A stretch of DNA of 64,000 nt from CAVVTR01 sp963751245 (GCA_963751245.1 CAVVTR010000008.1:124001-188000), one strand, 5' to 3'. Shown: positions 55,393 through 64,000, counted from the stretch's first letter. The notes: generated from the letters alone by a model not told the origin. Numbers and translations: made by a program.

Positions 55393-55872
55393 TCAGCTCG
55401 CGGGAGCCCACTGGTGGAGAAACGCGATGACCTTGGCGGGGTCGTGCCCGGGGTTCTTGGCCGTTCCCTTCTCCAGGACGTCGGAACGCTGCGTGTGCAA
55501 TACCTCGAGGCCGGGCGACACCACGACGAGCACGGGAAACCCGTTCTTCTCGGGGTGCCCGAGCCGTTCCATCACCTCGGGGTTCTTGTTCTCCTTCGAG
55601 TAGTTGACGTGCACGAGCTCGAACCCGGACGCGACGGCGTCCTTCACGGCCGCGTCCGTGGTCATGAGCCGGTCGAGGGCGCGGCACCAAGGGCACCAGT
55701 TGCCGCCCACGACCACCAGGACGTTCCTGTGGCTTGCGGCGGCGCGCTGGGCGGCCTGCTGCACGTCCTTCCACGCGTCGGCTCCCGGATCGTACGGGCC
55801 GTCCGCGGCCCACGCCGCCGAGGTCAGGGCCAGGAACATCACGGCGAACATCACCAGTCGGTTCTTCTGCAT
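55393..55872 (-). CDS. Secreted thioredoxin-fold protein
   Basis: A 159-residue periplasmic protein: signal peptide VMFAVMFLALTSAAWAA, then a thioredoxin-like fold with the redox pair in GGNWCPWCRALDRL and cis-Pro in NGFPVLVVV. CPWC is unusual compared with CGPC or CPHC and suggests a specialised reductase, isomerase or a thiol-dependent folding helper. The C-terminal KNPGHDPAKVIAFLHQW resembles the DUF255/thioredoxin_7 type. The ATG at 55872 follows GGGGGGTGCC. TATACT at 55904-55899 (minus strand) is a likely -10. Confidence 0.82.
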   Translation of the reverse strand: MQKNRLVMFAVMFLALTSAAWAADGPYDPGADAWKDVQQAAQRAAASHRNVLVVVGGNWCPWCRALDRLMTTDAAVKDAVASGFELVHVNYSKENKNPEVMERLGHPEKNGFPVLVVVSPGLEVLHTQRSDVLEKGTAKNPGHDPAKVIAFLHQWAPAS

Positions 55873-55942
55873 GGCACCCCCCAGGCCTCCGGCCACGCAG
55901 TATACTCCCCGCCCGCCGATGCGAGGCCCCCGCGGCCGTGGA

Positions 55943-57154
55943 TCACGCTCCGAACTTGAGCAGCTTGTCGGCGCAGGCCAGGGCCTCGGCGATGAGATAC
56001 CTGAGCGGCATCCTGCCCAGCCCTCCCTGGATGCACTCCATCTCGGAGAACCGCGTGACGCCGTCCCGGAAGACCCGTCCCGGCGCCCATACCAGCGCCG
56101 GAACCGGATGCCACGAGTGCGCCCGATGGGGTGCCGGCGTCGAGTGGTCGCCGGTGACGACCACCACGTCGAAGCGGTGGGAGAGAAACTCCGGCAGCAT
56201 GGCGTCCACGTCTTCGATGACCTGCCTCTTGCGGTCGAAGTCGCCGTCCTCGCCCGCCTTGTCCGTGTACTTCACGTGCGTGAAGGCGAAATCGTGGCCC
56301 TCGATGTGCTCCCCCACCGCCGCAGGCAGCTCCACCATCGAGGCCGGCGCCGGCGGCACCTCCATGCCCACCAGCCGGGCGAGCCCCCGGTACATGGGGT
56401 ACTGCGCGATGCACACCGGCCGCAGCCGGAAGCGCTCGCCCATGGACGGGATCACCGGAAGCGAGTCGAACCCTCGGAGCAGCAACCCGTTGGCCCTCGG
56501 CTCGCCGGCCAGGGTCCGCCCCGCACCCTCGACGAAGGCCGCGACAATCCCGGCGGTCCGGTGGGAGGCCTCGTCGAGGGCGCGCACCGGGTGCGGCTTG
56601 ACGCCGGTCTCCTGCGGATCGGTGTCGGAGAGCCGGTGCCCCAGCCCTTCGCCGCGTAGTACCAGCACCCCGCGGTGCTCCGACTCGGTCTCGACGAAAA
56701 CCTCCACCCCATCCGGAGCAGCGATCCCGCGCAGCGCGCCCACCAGCCGCCGGTTCTCCTCGGTGGCGATGCGGCCCGCGCGCCGGTCGGTGATCCTGCC
56801 CTCGCCGTCGAGGGTGCAGAAGTTGAACCTGGCGGCGACGTCGCCTTTCCTCAGGGGAAAGTCGATGCCCACGGCCGACAGCACGCCACGGCCGATCTCG
56901 TACTCCGTGGGGTCGTAGCCGAACAGGCCCAGGTGTCCGGGACCCGAGCCCGGCGTGATCCCCGGTCCGACGGGGTCGAAGCGTCCACACGCCCCCTCGC
57001 CGGCGAGCCGGTCCAGGTTCGGCGTGCGGGCCGCCGCCAGGGGCGTGGCGCCATCCCCGTCCCGGGGCAGGTCCCCGAGCCCGTCCATGATGAGGTAGAG
57101 AATCCGCGACGCGGTCTGCTGCGCCTGTCCCTCCACGATGCGCATGGAATCCAT
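55943..57154 (-). CDS. apgM: 2,3-bisphosphoglycerate-independent phosphoglycerate mutase, archaeal type
   Basis: A 403-residue alkaline-phosphatase superfamily enzyme that interconverts 2- and 3-phosphoglycerate. The catalytic metal loop is LYLIMDGLGDLP, RTPNLDRLAGEGACG holds the nucleophile region, and VVVTGDHSTPAP with AHSWHPVP supplies metal ligands. GRGVLSAVG and RFNFCTLDGEGRITDRRAGR are typical of the ApgM group rather than GpmI. GGAGG precedes the ATG by 6-7 nt. It is one of the central carbon enzymes in the window and stands alone. Confidence 0.93.
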   Translation of the reverse strand: MDSMRIVEGQAQQTASRILYLIMDGLGDLPRDGDGATPLAAARTPNLDRLAGEGACGRFDPVGPGITPGSGPGHLGLFGYDPTEYEIGRGVLSAVGIDFPLRKGDVAARFNFCTLDGEGRITDRRAGRIATEENRRLVGALRGIAAPDGVEVFVETESEHRGVLVLRGEGLGHRLSDTDPQETGVKPHPVRALDEASHRTAGIVAAFVEGAGRTLAGEPRANGLLLRGFDSLPVIPSMGERFRLRPVCIAQYPMYRGLARLVGMEVPPAPASMVELPAAVGEHIEGHDFAFTHVKYTDKAGEDGDFDRKRQVIEDVDAMLPEFLSHRFDVVVVTGDHSTPAPHRAHSWHPVPALVWAPGRVFRDGVTRFSEMECIQGGLGRMPLRYLIAEALACADKLLKFGA

Positions 57155-57290
57155 GGCCGTCCTCCAGCGCTCTCGATGATAGCGGGTCGCAGTGACGGGG
57201 TCACACCCGGCCTCATCGACCGGCGCCGCCAGACCTGCGCAAAATATTGTCGGCGAAAAAGTTGCGCCGGGTCCCGGGGGTCGTTGCCTG

Positions 57291-57299
57291 TGCTAGAAT
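57291..57299 (+). promoter_or_regulatory. Extended -10 (TGCTAGAAT) for the phosphoesterase gene
   Basis: TG-C-TAGAAT is a good extended -10; transcription from about 57306 would give a 23-nt leader containing GGGGGAGG. No -35 match is evident. Confidence 0.5.
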
Positions 57300-57328
57300 A
57301 CAGCCCAGTGCCGGGGGAGGGCACCACA

Positions 57329-58186
57329 TTGAGGACGATCAACTACGCGAGTCGGGAGCGGACGTCGGCCGGTGGCCCCCTCGCTCTGGTGCGCTCGGTG
57401 ATGCTCCCCCGTGCCCGCTGGCACAGGGGCCGTCCTCTTCCCCTCGTACGGTCCGTCACCCTCTACCACCCAAAGCTCCCGGCCGCCTTCGAGGGCCTGC
57501 GCATCGTCCAGGTGTCCGACGTTCACGCCGGCACGTTCATGCCCCCGCCCCGCCTGGACCAGGTCCGCGCCACGGTGGAAGCCCTCGCCCCCGACCTGGT
57601 GGTCTTCACGGGCGACCAGCTCGACCGGCGCGACGTGGACGCGGACCTCTTCGTCGAGGGTTTCGCGGGGATCGAGGCACCCCTCGGCGTCTTCGGCGTG
57701 CTCGGCAACCACGACCACCTGGCCGGCGCCGCCCTCGCTCTTGAGGCGCTCAGGGCCGTGGGGATCACGCCCCTCGTGAACACCGCCGCGGTGCTCGAGG
57801 CCGGTGCCTCGCGGGTCCTCCTCGCGGGCGTGGACGACCTCGAGGCCGGCCCCGGCTGGGGCCCCGACTTCTCGGTGCTGTGGCGCACGCCGGCGGACTT
57901 CAGGCTGCTGCTGTGCCACCAGCCCCGGGGCTGGGTCGACGCCTTCGCGGCCGGCGCCAACATCACGCTGGCCGGCCACACCCATGGCGGGCAGATCGGC
58001 TTCCGCGCCGGCGGCCTCAGCGTCGCCCGGCTCTCCACGCCGTTCGTCGCCGGACCCTACCTGCGAGGCGAGGAGCTCCTGTACGTCTCCCGCGGCGTCG
58101 GGGTCGGTGTCGTCCCCATCCGCTTCGGCTCACCTCCCGAGGTCGACCTCCTCACCCTGAGGCGGGGGAGCGCCGCGGCCTCCTGA
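57329..58186 (+). CDS. Metallophosphoesterase (YkuE/YaeI-like)
   Basis: A 285-residue calcineurin-type phosphoesterase. Metal motifs are VSDVHAGTF, VVFTGDQLDRRD, VLGNHDHLAG and AGHTHGGQIGF, a complete set. An N-terminal segment of about 50 basic residues may anchor or lead it; there are no obvious membrane helices. Start TTG 57329 has GGGGGAGG 8 nt upstream, so I prefer it to later codons. It resembles the C-terminal half of the membrane-bound protein at 48572, and may act on lipid-linked or cell-envelope phosphate esters. Substrate is unknown. Confidence 0.83.
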   Translation: MRTINYASRERTSAGGPLALVRSVMLPRARWHRGRPLPLVRSVTLYHPKLPAAFEGLRIVQVSDVHAGTFMPPPRLDQVRATVEALAPDLVVFTGDQLDRRDVDADLFVEGFAGIEAPLGVFGVLGNHDHLAGAALALEALRAVGITPLVNTAAVLEAGASRVLLAGVDDLEAGPGWGPDFSVLWRTPADFRLLLCHQPRGWVDAFAAGANITLAGHTHGGQIGFRAGGLSVARLSTPFVAGPYLRGEELLYVSRGVGVGVVPIRFGSPPEVDLLTLRRGSAAAS

Positions 58187-58195
58187 GTCCCGCCG

Positions 58196-59917
58196 CTACC
58201 GGATCACCGCCGGCGGCAGCCACACCGGGCCGAAGGGCTGCAGCGCTCCCGGCTGCAGGCTCTCGAGCGCCGCAGCGAGATCGACACGGCTATCGTCGGC
58301 TCCCGACAGGATCTTCTCCCAGAACGGCTTCACCTCCGGGTAGAAGCGCAGCTCCACGGGGGCGTCCGGGGCCAGGCCGGCCAGCTTCCTGGCCGCCGCC
58401 AACGCCGTCTCGAACCCTCCGAGCTCGTCCACCAGCCCGCGCTGGAGCGCCTGCTCTCCGGTGAAGACCCGCCCCCGCCCCACGGCGTCGACCGCTTCGG
58501 GGCTCATCTTCCTGGCCTTCGCGACCCGGTCGACGAAGGAGCCGTAGATCCGGTCGAGGAACTTCTCGACGATGCTCCTCTGCTCCGGGGTCCACGGCTC
58601 GAGCGACCCGAAGATGTCCGCGTTGGGCGCGCTCTTGACGCTGCTCCAGGTGACCCCCAGCTTGTCGCGCCAGAAGTCCGCGGTGGCGAAGTGCCCGCTG
58701 AACACCCCGATGGAGGCCGTGATGGAGGCGGGATCGGCCACGATCCGCTGGGCGCCGCACGTGATCCAGTACCCCCCGGACGCGGCCACGCCACCCATGG
58801 ACACGACGACCGGGATCTCCTTGGCCGTCTTCGCCATCTCCTCGCGGATGAGCTCCGAGGCGATGGCGGACCCGCCGGGCGAGTCGATCCTGAAGATCAC
58901 GGCCTTGGCGCCCGACGCCCTGACCTGCCGCCACGCCCTGGCGATGGTCTCCGAACCCATCATGTCCCCGCCGAACAGCGGCACCGGAGAATAGCCGCTC
59001 TCGCCGCGGACGATGGACCCCTCGGCCAGCACCACCGCCACGGGCGTGCCGCTGGAGTAGGGCTGCTCCGCACGGAGGTAGCGGCGCAGCGAGACCTCGT
59101 CGAGCTGCTCGCCGCCGGCCTTCAGCGACTCCTCGCGGCAGCTGCTCCAGTCGGCCTGCTCGTCCACGAGCCTCGCCTGCACCGCCTCGGCGCCGATGAG
59201 CGGCGCCCTGTCGATGATCCCCTGCACGTCGGCGGCGCTGAGCCCCCGGGAGCGGGCGATGCCGTCCACGAGCTGTCCGGACAGGGAGTCGAGCAGCCAC
59301 CGGCTCATCTCCTTCTGCTCCGGAGTGAACTCCTTGTCGAGGAAGAGGTTTCTTGCGGTCTTGTACTTTCCGATGCCGGGGAAGTCCGGCTGGATCTCGA
59401 GCTTGTCCAGGGTGCCCCGAATGAACGGCGAGGCGATCGCCAGACCGACCAGGTTCACGTCTCCCATCGGGTTCACGACGACTCGCTGGCAAGCGCTGGC
59501 CAGAAAGTAGGTCAGGTTGCCCGGAGCGAACTCTCCCGCCGTGTCCAGGTAGGCCGTGGTGCGCTTGCCCGCGGCATTGACCCGCTCGATCAACGCCCGG
59601 AGCTCCTCGATGGTGGCCATGCTCGCGGCCATGTCGCTGATGCGGAGCCGCACGGCGACGACGCGCGGGTCGGACGCCGCGGCCACGAGGCCCTCGCGGA
59701 TCTCCTGCTGCGAGATCGGAGGCGCCGCGAACAGTCCGGCGAAAGGCGAGGACGGCGGCAGCGCGGGGAGCGGACCCGCGACGTCGATGGCGAGGAGGGC
59801 GTTGCCCGGCACGTGCCTCGCCACCATCCGCGACCCCACCACCACCGCCACGACGCCCACCACCAGGACCAGGAGCAGGCCGGCAAAGAAACCCAGTGCT
59901 TTCGAGCGTGAACTCAT
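58196..59917 (-). CDS. sppA: Signal peptide peptidase SppA, 67-kDa type
   Basis: A 573-residue inner-membrane serine protease that clears cleaved signal peptides. One N-terminal helix (ALGFFAGLLLVLVVGVVAVVV) anchors a tandem of two SppA/ClpP-like domains. The general-base Lys is in GIGKYKTARN (N-terminal half) and the nucleophile Ser is in GGVAASGGYWI (C-terminal half), the same split as in E. coli SppA. ATG 59917 follows GGAGGAGAGG; an earlier in-frame codon at 59935 lacks a ribosome site. Confidence 0.93.
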   Translation of the reverse strand: MSSRSKALGFFAGLLLVLVVGVVAVVVGSRMVARHVPGNALLAIDVAGPLPALPPSSPFAGLFAAPPISQQEIREGLVAAASDPRVVAVRLRISDMAASMATIEELRALIERVNAAGKRTTAYLDTAGEFAPGNLTYFLASACQRVVVNPMGDVNLVGLAIASPFIRGTLDKLEIQPDFPGIGKYKTARNLFLDKEFTPEQKEMSRWLLDSLSGQLVDGIARSRGLSAADVQGIIDRAPLIGAEAVQARLVDEQADWSSCREESLKAGGEQLDEVSLRRYLRAEQPYSSGTPVAVVLAEGSIVRGESGYSPVPLFGGDMMGSETIARAWRQVRASGAKAVIFRIDSPGGSAIASELIREEMAKTAKEIPVVVSMGGVAASGGYWITCGAQRIVADPASITASIGVFSGHFATADFWRDKLGVTWSSVKSAPNADIFGSLEPWTPEQRSIVEKFLDRIYGSFVDRVAKARKMSPEAVDAVGRGRVFTGEQALQRGLVDELGGFETALAAARKLAGLAPDAPVELRFYPEVKPFWEKILSGADDSRVDLAAALESLQPGALQPFGPVWLPPAVIR

Positions 59918-60004
59918 CCTCTCCTCCTCCCGCATACGCCTCCAGCCTACCGGACACCCGGCGCGGCACCAAGAACGCAGGCCCGGAAGGCCAGGGCGAG
60001 CGCG

Positions 60005-61900
60005 CTACTCGCCACCCGCCAGGGCCGCGGCCTGCCGCCGGGCCAGGATCGACTCCATCTGGTCCATGGTCCAGTTCATCTTGTCGATGAGGGCGCGGTA
60101 CGGGGCCGGCGTGGCCAGGTCCACGCCCGCCTCGCGCAGCAGCTCGTAGGGGTAGCGCGATCCCCCGGCGCGGAGCATGTCGAGGTAGCGGTCGCGAGCC
60201 CCGGGCTTGCCCGCCAGGACGTCGGCGGAGAGCATCGCGGATGCGGCCAGGGACGTGGCGTACTGGTAGACGTAGAAGTTGTAGTAGAAGTGCGGGATGT
60301 AGGCCCACTCCACGGTGTACAGGTCGTCGATCTTCATGACGCCCTCGTCGGCACCGTGGTAGCGCCGCAGCAGCTCGCCGTACATGGACGACAACCGTGC
60401 CCCGGTGAGCGCCTCGCCCTTCTCCTCCGTCTCGTGGATGCCAAGCTCGAACTCGGCGAACATCGCCTGCCGGAAGAACGTCCCCCGCAGGCCTTCCAGG
60501 TAGGTCCCGAGGAGGAACAGGCGCTGGTCGTCACTGTCCGCCTCCTTCAGCATCCGGTCCAGCAGCAGCGCCTCGTTGAACGTGGACGCCACCTCGGCGA
60601 TGAAGATGGAGTAGTCCGCGGTGGGATAGGGTTGCGCTCCGTTCGCCAGGTAGGAGTGCATGGCGTGGCCCCACTCGTGGGCCAGGGTGGACACGCTCTC
60701 GTAGTCGTCGTTGTAGTTCAGCAGCACGTAGGGGTGCACGTCGTAGGCGCTCCCCGAGGAGTACGCACCGGAGCGCTTCCCGGACCGCGGATAGACGTCC
60801 ATCCAGCGCGACCCGAAGCCCTGCCCGACCGCCTTCACGTAGTCCGGCCCGAGGGGCTCGAGGGCGTCCAGGACCAGCGCCTCGCCCTTGGCGACGGGAA
60901 AATGGAGGTCGAGGTGGGCCACCAGCGGCGGATAGACGTCGTAGTACGCCAGGTCGCCGATGCCCAGCATGCGCGCGCGCAGCCGGAACGCCCGGTGGAG
61001 GGTGGGCAGCGCGCGGTTCACCTCGGCGATGAGGGTACGGTACACCGCCTCGGGCACGTTGCTCCCGTCCAGGGAGGCGGCGAGACAGGAGGGGTAGTGG
61101 CGCGCGCGGGCGTAGAAGAGGTCCCGGTTCACCTGGGCGTCGAGGGCCACGCCCAGGGTCCGCTCGTACGCCTTGAAGGTCGGCCAGAACTTCGTGAAGA
61201 CCAGCTTCCGGTCGGCCCGGTCGGGGAGGGCGCGGTAGCGCGAGTACCCTGCCTGGTCGAGCCGTACCGTGCGGCCGTCGGAGAGGGTGACCTCGGGGAA
61301 GGGCAGCTCCGCGTTCGCCAGCACCGTGTACAGAGTGGACGGCGCGCGCGACACCATCCCCGCCTCTGCCAGCAGCTTCTCCTCGGGCGGGGTCAGCGTG
61401 TGCGGCCGCTGCCGCTCCAGGTCCTCGAGGAAGAACCGGTACGGCGCCAGGCTCGGCTCCGCGGCGAGGTCGCGGGCGACCTCGCCCTCGGGCAGGGCCA
61501 GCACCTCGGGGGCGAGCCACGCGGTGGCCGACGCGAAGGCGGTGGCGAGCTGCTGGACCTCCTGACGGGCCGCCAGGGTCTCCGGCACCCGGGTGTCCTC
61601 GTCGGAGCGCATGCTGGCGTAGGACGAGATCCGGCCGAGCTCCCGGGCCATCGAGAAGGTGGCGTCGAGGGCGGCCTTGAGGGCCTGCGGCGAGGCGACG
61701 AGGGTACCCCGGAGGCGCGCCAGGGAGTCGAGGCGCGACGCCAGGTCCCTGCGCGCGGCGTCGAAGGCCGCCGGCGTCGGGTAGAGATCGTTCAGGTTCC
61801 AGGTGTACTTTTCAGGCACCGTCTGGGTCCCTCCGGCGAGGCCGTTGGCAGCCCACGCCACGCTCGTCAACAGGACGGCGACAGCGGACATTCTCTTCAC
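60005..61900 (-). CDS. pepF: Oligoendopeptidase F, family M3
   Basis: A 631-residue zinc peptidase. It has an N-terminal hydrophobic signal (MSAVAVLLTSVAWAANG), unusual since many PepF proteins are cytoplasmic, so this copy is probably exported. The zinc motif is LAHEWGHAMHSYL, with the third ligand Glu in AEVASTFNEALLL and the conserved FYNFYVYQYATS segment. GTG 61900 has GGGAGCG upstream. Peptide release in the periplasm would feed the POT transporter. A short 8-9 bp repeat (GTGTGGCA) lies just upstream at 61920-61942. Confidence 0.9.
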   Translation of the reverse strand: MKRMSAVAVLLTSVAWAANGLAGGTQTVPEKYTWNLNDLYPTPAAFDAARRDLASRLDSLARLRGTLVASPQALKAALDATFSMARELGRISSYASMRSDEDTRVPETLAARQEVQQLATAFASATAWLAPEVLALPEGEVARDLAAEPSLAPYRFFLEDLERQRPHTLTPPEEKLLAEAGMVSRAPSTLYTVLANAELPFPEVTLSDGRTVRLDQAGYSRYRALPDRADRKLVFTKFWPTFKAYERTLGVALDAQVNRDLFYARARHYPSCLAASLDGSNVPEAVYRTLIAEVNRALPTLHRAFRLRARMLGIGDLAYYDVYPPLVAHLDLHFPVAKGEALVLDALEPLGPDYVKAVGQGFGSRWMDVYPRSGKRSGAYSSGSAYDVHPYVLLNYNDDYESVSTLAHEWGHAMHSYLANGAQPYPTADYSIFIAEVASTFNEALLLDRMLKEADSDDQRLFLLGTYLEGLRGTFFRQAMFAEFELGIHETEEKGEALTGARLSSMYGELLRRYHGADEGVMKIDDLYTVEWAYIPHFYYNFYVYQYATSLAASAMLSADVLAGKPGARDRYLDMLRAGGSRYPYELLREAGVDLATPAPYRALIDKMNWTMDQMESILARRQAAALAGGE

Positions 61901-62035
61901 AGGGACGCTCCCTTCGCGACTGCAGTGTGGCAGTGTGGCAGTGTACCCCACCGTGACGAAGGGACCGGCGCCGGGGCGGGCCCGACGCCGGTCGAGGATG
62001 TCCGGACGCGCCCACGGGAGCGCGGCGCCGGTGCG

Positions 62036-62902
62036 TCAGTGCTTCTTCTTGCCTCCGAACAGCTTCATCATGGGGTTGTCGGAGCTCTCGTCCTTGCCCT
62101 CGCCCTCCGGGACCATCTGCGTCTCCCGGTACCCGGCCGGCATCACGAACGTGCTGTCCGGCACCGCCTGCTTCTCGAGGGCGGTCACCTCCATGGTGGT
62201 CGTGTTGGTGACCGTCTTCCCCTTCGAGTCCGTCGTGGTCGCGACGGTGACCTGCTTGAGCGGGAACCCCTTGATCTTGCCCACCTCCGCAGCGACCAGC
62301 TTGTCGAGCTGCTCGTCACCGGTCTGGGGCGGCGTCTTGCGCAGCCACACGCCCAGGGCGGCCTCGGACAGCGCATCGGTGGACCAGATGTTCTCGGTGT
62401 TGACCATGTCGCTCTTGTTGCGCATGCCGAGGATCTTGGTCTCCACGCTGTACGACGTGCGATAGGTGTAGTGCGTGGTCGGCAGGCCGAGGATCGCCCC
62501 GCCGTCCTCCTCGCCGAGCTTCTCCACCTTGGGATCCGAGAAGGTCATGTGCATGATGCCGCGGGCCATCTTCATCACCCCCCCGGCCATGCCCATCATC
62601 TTCTCCAGGTCCCACTGCATGTACGTCTTGTCCGCGGGGTTGACCAGGTAGAGGGTCTTCCCGCCGTCCGTGGTCAGCAGGTAGTTGCCCTGCGCCATGA
62701 AGGGATTGTCGCTGCTGGTGAACTCCACCTTGGCCTGCTCGCCGCTCACCCACGCCTTCACCGCCATGGTCATCGCGGCACCCTGCGTGTCACCCTCGGT
62801 CCTGGTGGTGGCCTCGTAGTAGATCCCGGCCCGGGCCGCGGCGGACAGCCCCACGGTCATGACGACGGCGACGACGGCACCGATGAGATGTCTCTGCCTC
62901 AT
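62036..62902 (-). CDS. Secreted protein with DUF4412-like domain
   Basis: A 288-residue exported protein: signal peptide GAVVAVVMTVGLSAAARAG, then strands such as AVKAWVSGEQAKVEF and YLVNPADKTYMQWDLEKMMG, typical of DUF4412 and similar to LolA/LolB-type barrels. A Met-rich stretch (MMGMAGGVMKMARGIMHM) and a Lys/Gly-rich tail (GGKKKH) stand out. No catalytic residues are seen. It is divergent from the DUF2905 gene across 49 bp that contains TATTAT and TAATAG -10-like elements. Role unknown. Confidence 0.72.
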   Translation of the reverse strand: MRQRHLIGAVVAVVMTVGLSAAARAGIYYEATTRTEGDTQGAAMTMAVKAWVSGEQAKVEFTSSDNPFMAQGNYLLTTDGGKTLYLVNPADKTYMQWDLEKMMGMAGGVMKMARGIMHMTFSDPKVEKLGEEDGGAILGLPTTHYTYRTSYSVETKILGMRNKSDMVNTENIWSTDALSEAALGVWLRKTPPQTGDEQLDKLVAAEVGKIKGFPLKQVTVATTTDSKGKTVTNTTTMEVTALEKQAVPDSTFVMPAGYRETQMVPEGEGKDESSDNPMMKLFGGKKKH

Positions 62903-62951
62903 GCTGAGCCCCCCTTTTCCGAAGTCCTATTATTGACCCGGGAGGGTGGCG

Positions 62952-63161
62952 ATGCAAGAACTCGGAAGGCTCCTTCTCGTCCTCGCGGGGGTGCTCGCCG
63001 GGGCGGGGCTCATCCTCCTTCTCCTCGGCCACCTCGGAGCCGGGAGACTCCCGGGAGACCTCGTCATCCGCGGAAAGCACACCACCATCTACCTCCCGCT
63101 CGCCACCTCACTGCTCCTGTCGCTGCTGCTCACGGCGCTGCTATGGCTGCTCAGACGCTGA
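62952..63161 (+). CDS. DUF2905 small membrane protein
   Basis: A 69-residue protein with two hydrophobic helices (LLLVLAGVLAGAGLILLLLG and PLATSLLLSLLLTALLWLL) joined by a short basic loop with GDLVIRGKHTTIYLP, the DUF2905 hallmark. No function is known. ATG 62952 has GGAGG 6 nt upstream; a GTG at 62946 overlaps that ribosome site. Its last 11 bases overlap the convergent NifU-like gene. Confidence 0.82.
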   Translation: MQELGRLLLVLAGVLAGAGLILLLLGHLGAGRLPGDLVIRGKHTTIYLPLATSLLLSLLLTALLWLLRR

Positions 63162-63402
63162 CCACCCGCTGGATCTCCGGCACCCGCGCCCGCACCCTCT
63201 CCTCCACGAAGCTGGCCAGCGTCAGCGCGGCCATGGGACAGCTGCCGCACGTCCCCGTCAGCCGGACCTCCACGACCGCCCCGTCCACCACGTCGACCAG
63301 CTCCACGTCGCCGCCATCCATGCGGAGCGCCGGCCGCACCTCGTCCAGCGCGCGTGCCACCCTCCGCCGCAGCTCCTCTGCCGTCCCGCCGCCCGTCGTC
63401 AT
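63151..63402 (-). CDS. NifU C-terminal domain protein (Fe-S scaffold)
   Basis: An 83-residue Nfu-type protein. The conserved ALRMDGGDVELVDVVDG strand and the metal-binding TCGSCPMAALTL (CxxC) are intact, so it can carry a [4Fe-4S] cluster between two subunits and deliver it to targets such as SdhB or radical SAM enzymes. ATG 63402 is preferred; a GTG at 63423 would add seven residues. It is monocistronic here. Confidence 0.88.
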   Translation of the reverse strand: MTTGGGTAEELRRRVARALDEVRPALRMDGGDVELVDVVDGAVVEVRLTGTCGSCPMAALTLASFVEERVRARVPEIQRVVSV

Positions 63403-63549
63403 CTCGCCGTCCAACCCACTCACCTCCGCGTCTATTCTGCCACTCTCCGCCCGCCCGCCGGCGGGAGCCGCCCTCTCTGGTAATGTAAAGCTCGTGGAAC
63501 GCAGAGAGCTCCGCGAACCAGAACCGGCCGGCGTGCGTTGGACACTGTG

Positions 63550-64000
63550 ATGCCGAGCACCGATCTCGAGGACGTGGTCCGGAGGTGCAAGGCGGGCGAC
63601 CAGCGTGCGTGGGAGGAGCTCGTGAAGGCCACGGCTGACGACATCTACCGGCTCGCAGTGAGCTTCACCCGGCGCCGGCACGAGGCCGAGGACCTCACGC
63701 AGGAGGTCTACCTCAAGCTCTGGAAGAACCTCGACCGGTACCAGGAAGGCTCCTCCTTCCGGGCGTGGGCCTACCGGGTCGCCCGCAACCTCTTCGTTGA
63801 CGCCTACCGTCGCGCCCGCGACGAGCGCCGCGCCACCTGGGTGGACCCGGAGTTCCTGGAGTCCCTGCCGGGCGGCGAGGACCCCCATGCGACGGCCGTC
63901 CGCCGGCAGCGCCTCGAACTGGCGCGGCGCGGGCTCGCCCGCCTCCCCGAGCCGCTGGCGCACCTCATCCTGCTGCGCGACTTCGCCGACTGGAGCTACG
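63550..64000 (+). CDS. ECF-type RNA polymerase sigma factor, N-terminal part (3' end outside window)
   Basis: The frame is open to the right edge for 150 codons. Region 2 is clear: DQRAWEELVKATADDIYRLA, EAEDLTQEVYLKLWKNLDRY and FRAWAYRVARNLFVDAYRRA. The start of region 4 appears as LARLPEPLAHLILLRDFADW. There is no region 3, as in ECF factors. ATG 63550 is preceded by a GTG at 63547; neither has a strong ribosome site. The anti-sigma partner and the rest of region 4 would be beyond the window. Confidence 0.85.
   Translation, partial: MPSTDLEDVVRRCKAGDQRAWEELVKATADDIYRLAVSFTRRRHEAEDLTQEVYLKLWKNLDRYQEGSSFRAWAYRVARNLFVDAYRRARDERRATWVDPEFLESLPGGEDPHATAVRRQRLELARRGLARLPEPLAHLILLRDFADWSY

Noticed and set aside
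61920..61942. Short tandem GTGTGGCA repeat as a regulatory array
   Set aside because: Fewer than three units and no nearby regulator. More likely simple sequence slippage next to the oligoendopeptidase start.

Overview
The window is about 70 percent GC, densely coded on both strands, and carries no rRNA, tRNA, CRISPR array or complete mobile element that I can find. The gene set suggests a Gram-negative, respiring chromosome, most plausibly Acidobacteriota (Thermoanaerobaculia-like) or a close neighbour: a type-B succinate dehydrogenase, a fused-E1 2-oxoacid dehydrogenase, GH57/GlgA glycogen enzymes, Tat export, DUF4388/GspG proteins, HspR-controlled chaperones and many secreted peptidases. 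The taxon is inferred from gene content only.

Layout. 1-8049 (+): a two-component pair (kinase cut by the left edge) runs into a carbohydrate operon: nucleotidyltransferase with a degenerate phosphomannomutase domain, GH57 glucanase, GalT-like enzyme, glycogen synthase. 8097-9284 (-): tatC and tatA. 9352-10974 (+): C-terminal processing protease. 10997-15874 (-): radical SAM protein, then overlapping genes for a GNAT acyltransferase, a serine palmitoyltransferase-like enzyme and an NAD-dependent reductase, the three activities of bacterial ceramide synthesis, plus a QueD-like protein. 15962-22424: fused E1 dehydrogenase, universal stress protein, M29 aminopeptidase, Nudix, SurA-like isomerase, MazG. 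22513-26103 (+): DUF1844, TPR/zinc-ribbon membrane protein, DUF4388-GspG fusion. 26164-29776 (+): dnaK-hsp20-hspR-sigma operon with a clear promoter and an HspR-like operator. 29812-35881: PTS EIIA-like protein, PLP decarboxylase, DUF423 and sdhCAB. 35895-49720: LhgO, SpoIIE-type phosphatase, SDR, ferredoxin-NADP reductase, M23 peptidase, POT transporter, FKBP, Rmd-like reductase, S9 peptidase, phosphoesterase. 49847-55362 (+): a large PAS/GAF kinase, a NarL-type regulator, an intergenic region with repeated CCGTAG sites, and two genes for remnants of an IS1182-like transposase N-terminus; this is the most novel-looking unit. 55393-64000: thioredoxin-like protein, ApgM, phosphoesterase, SppA, oligoendopeptidase F, DUF4412, DUF2905, NifU-like protein and an ECF sigma factor cut by the right edge.

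Four genes are interrupted by single-base frameshifts (near 2976, 24287, 42994 and 51718). Three lie in C or G homopolymers, which looks more like sequencing or assembly error than biology; each is annotated as one gene. Several genes have no Shine-Dalgarno sequence but a -10-like hexamer 6-8 nt before the ATG, suggesting leaderless transcripts.
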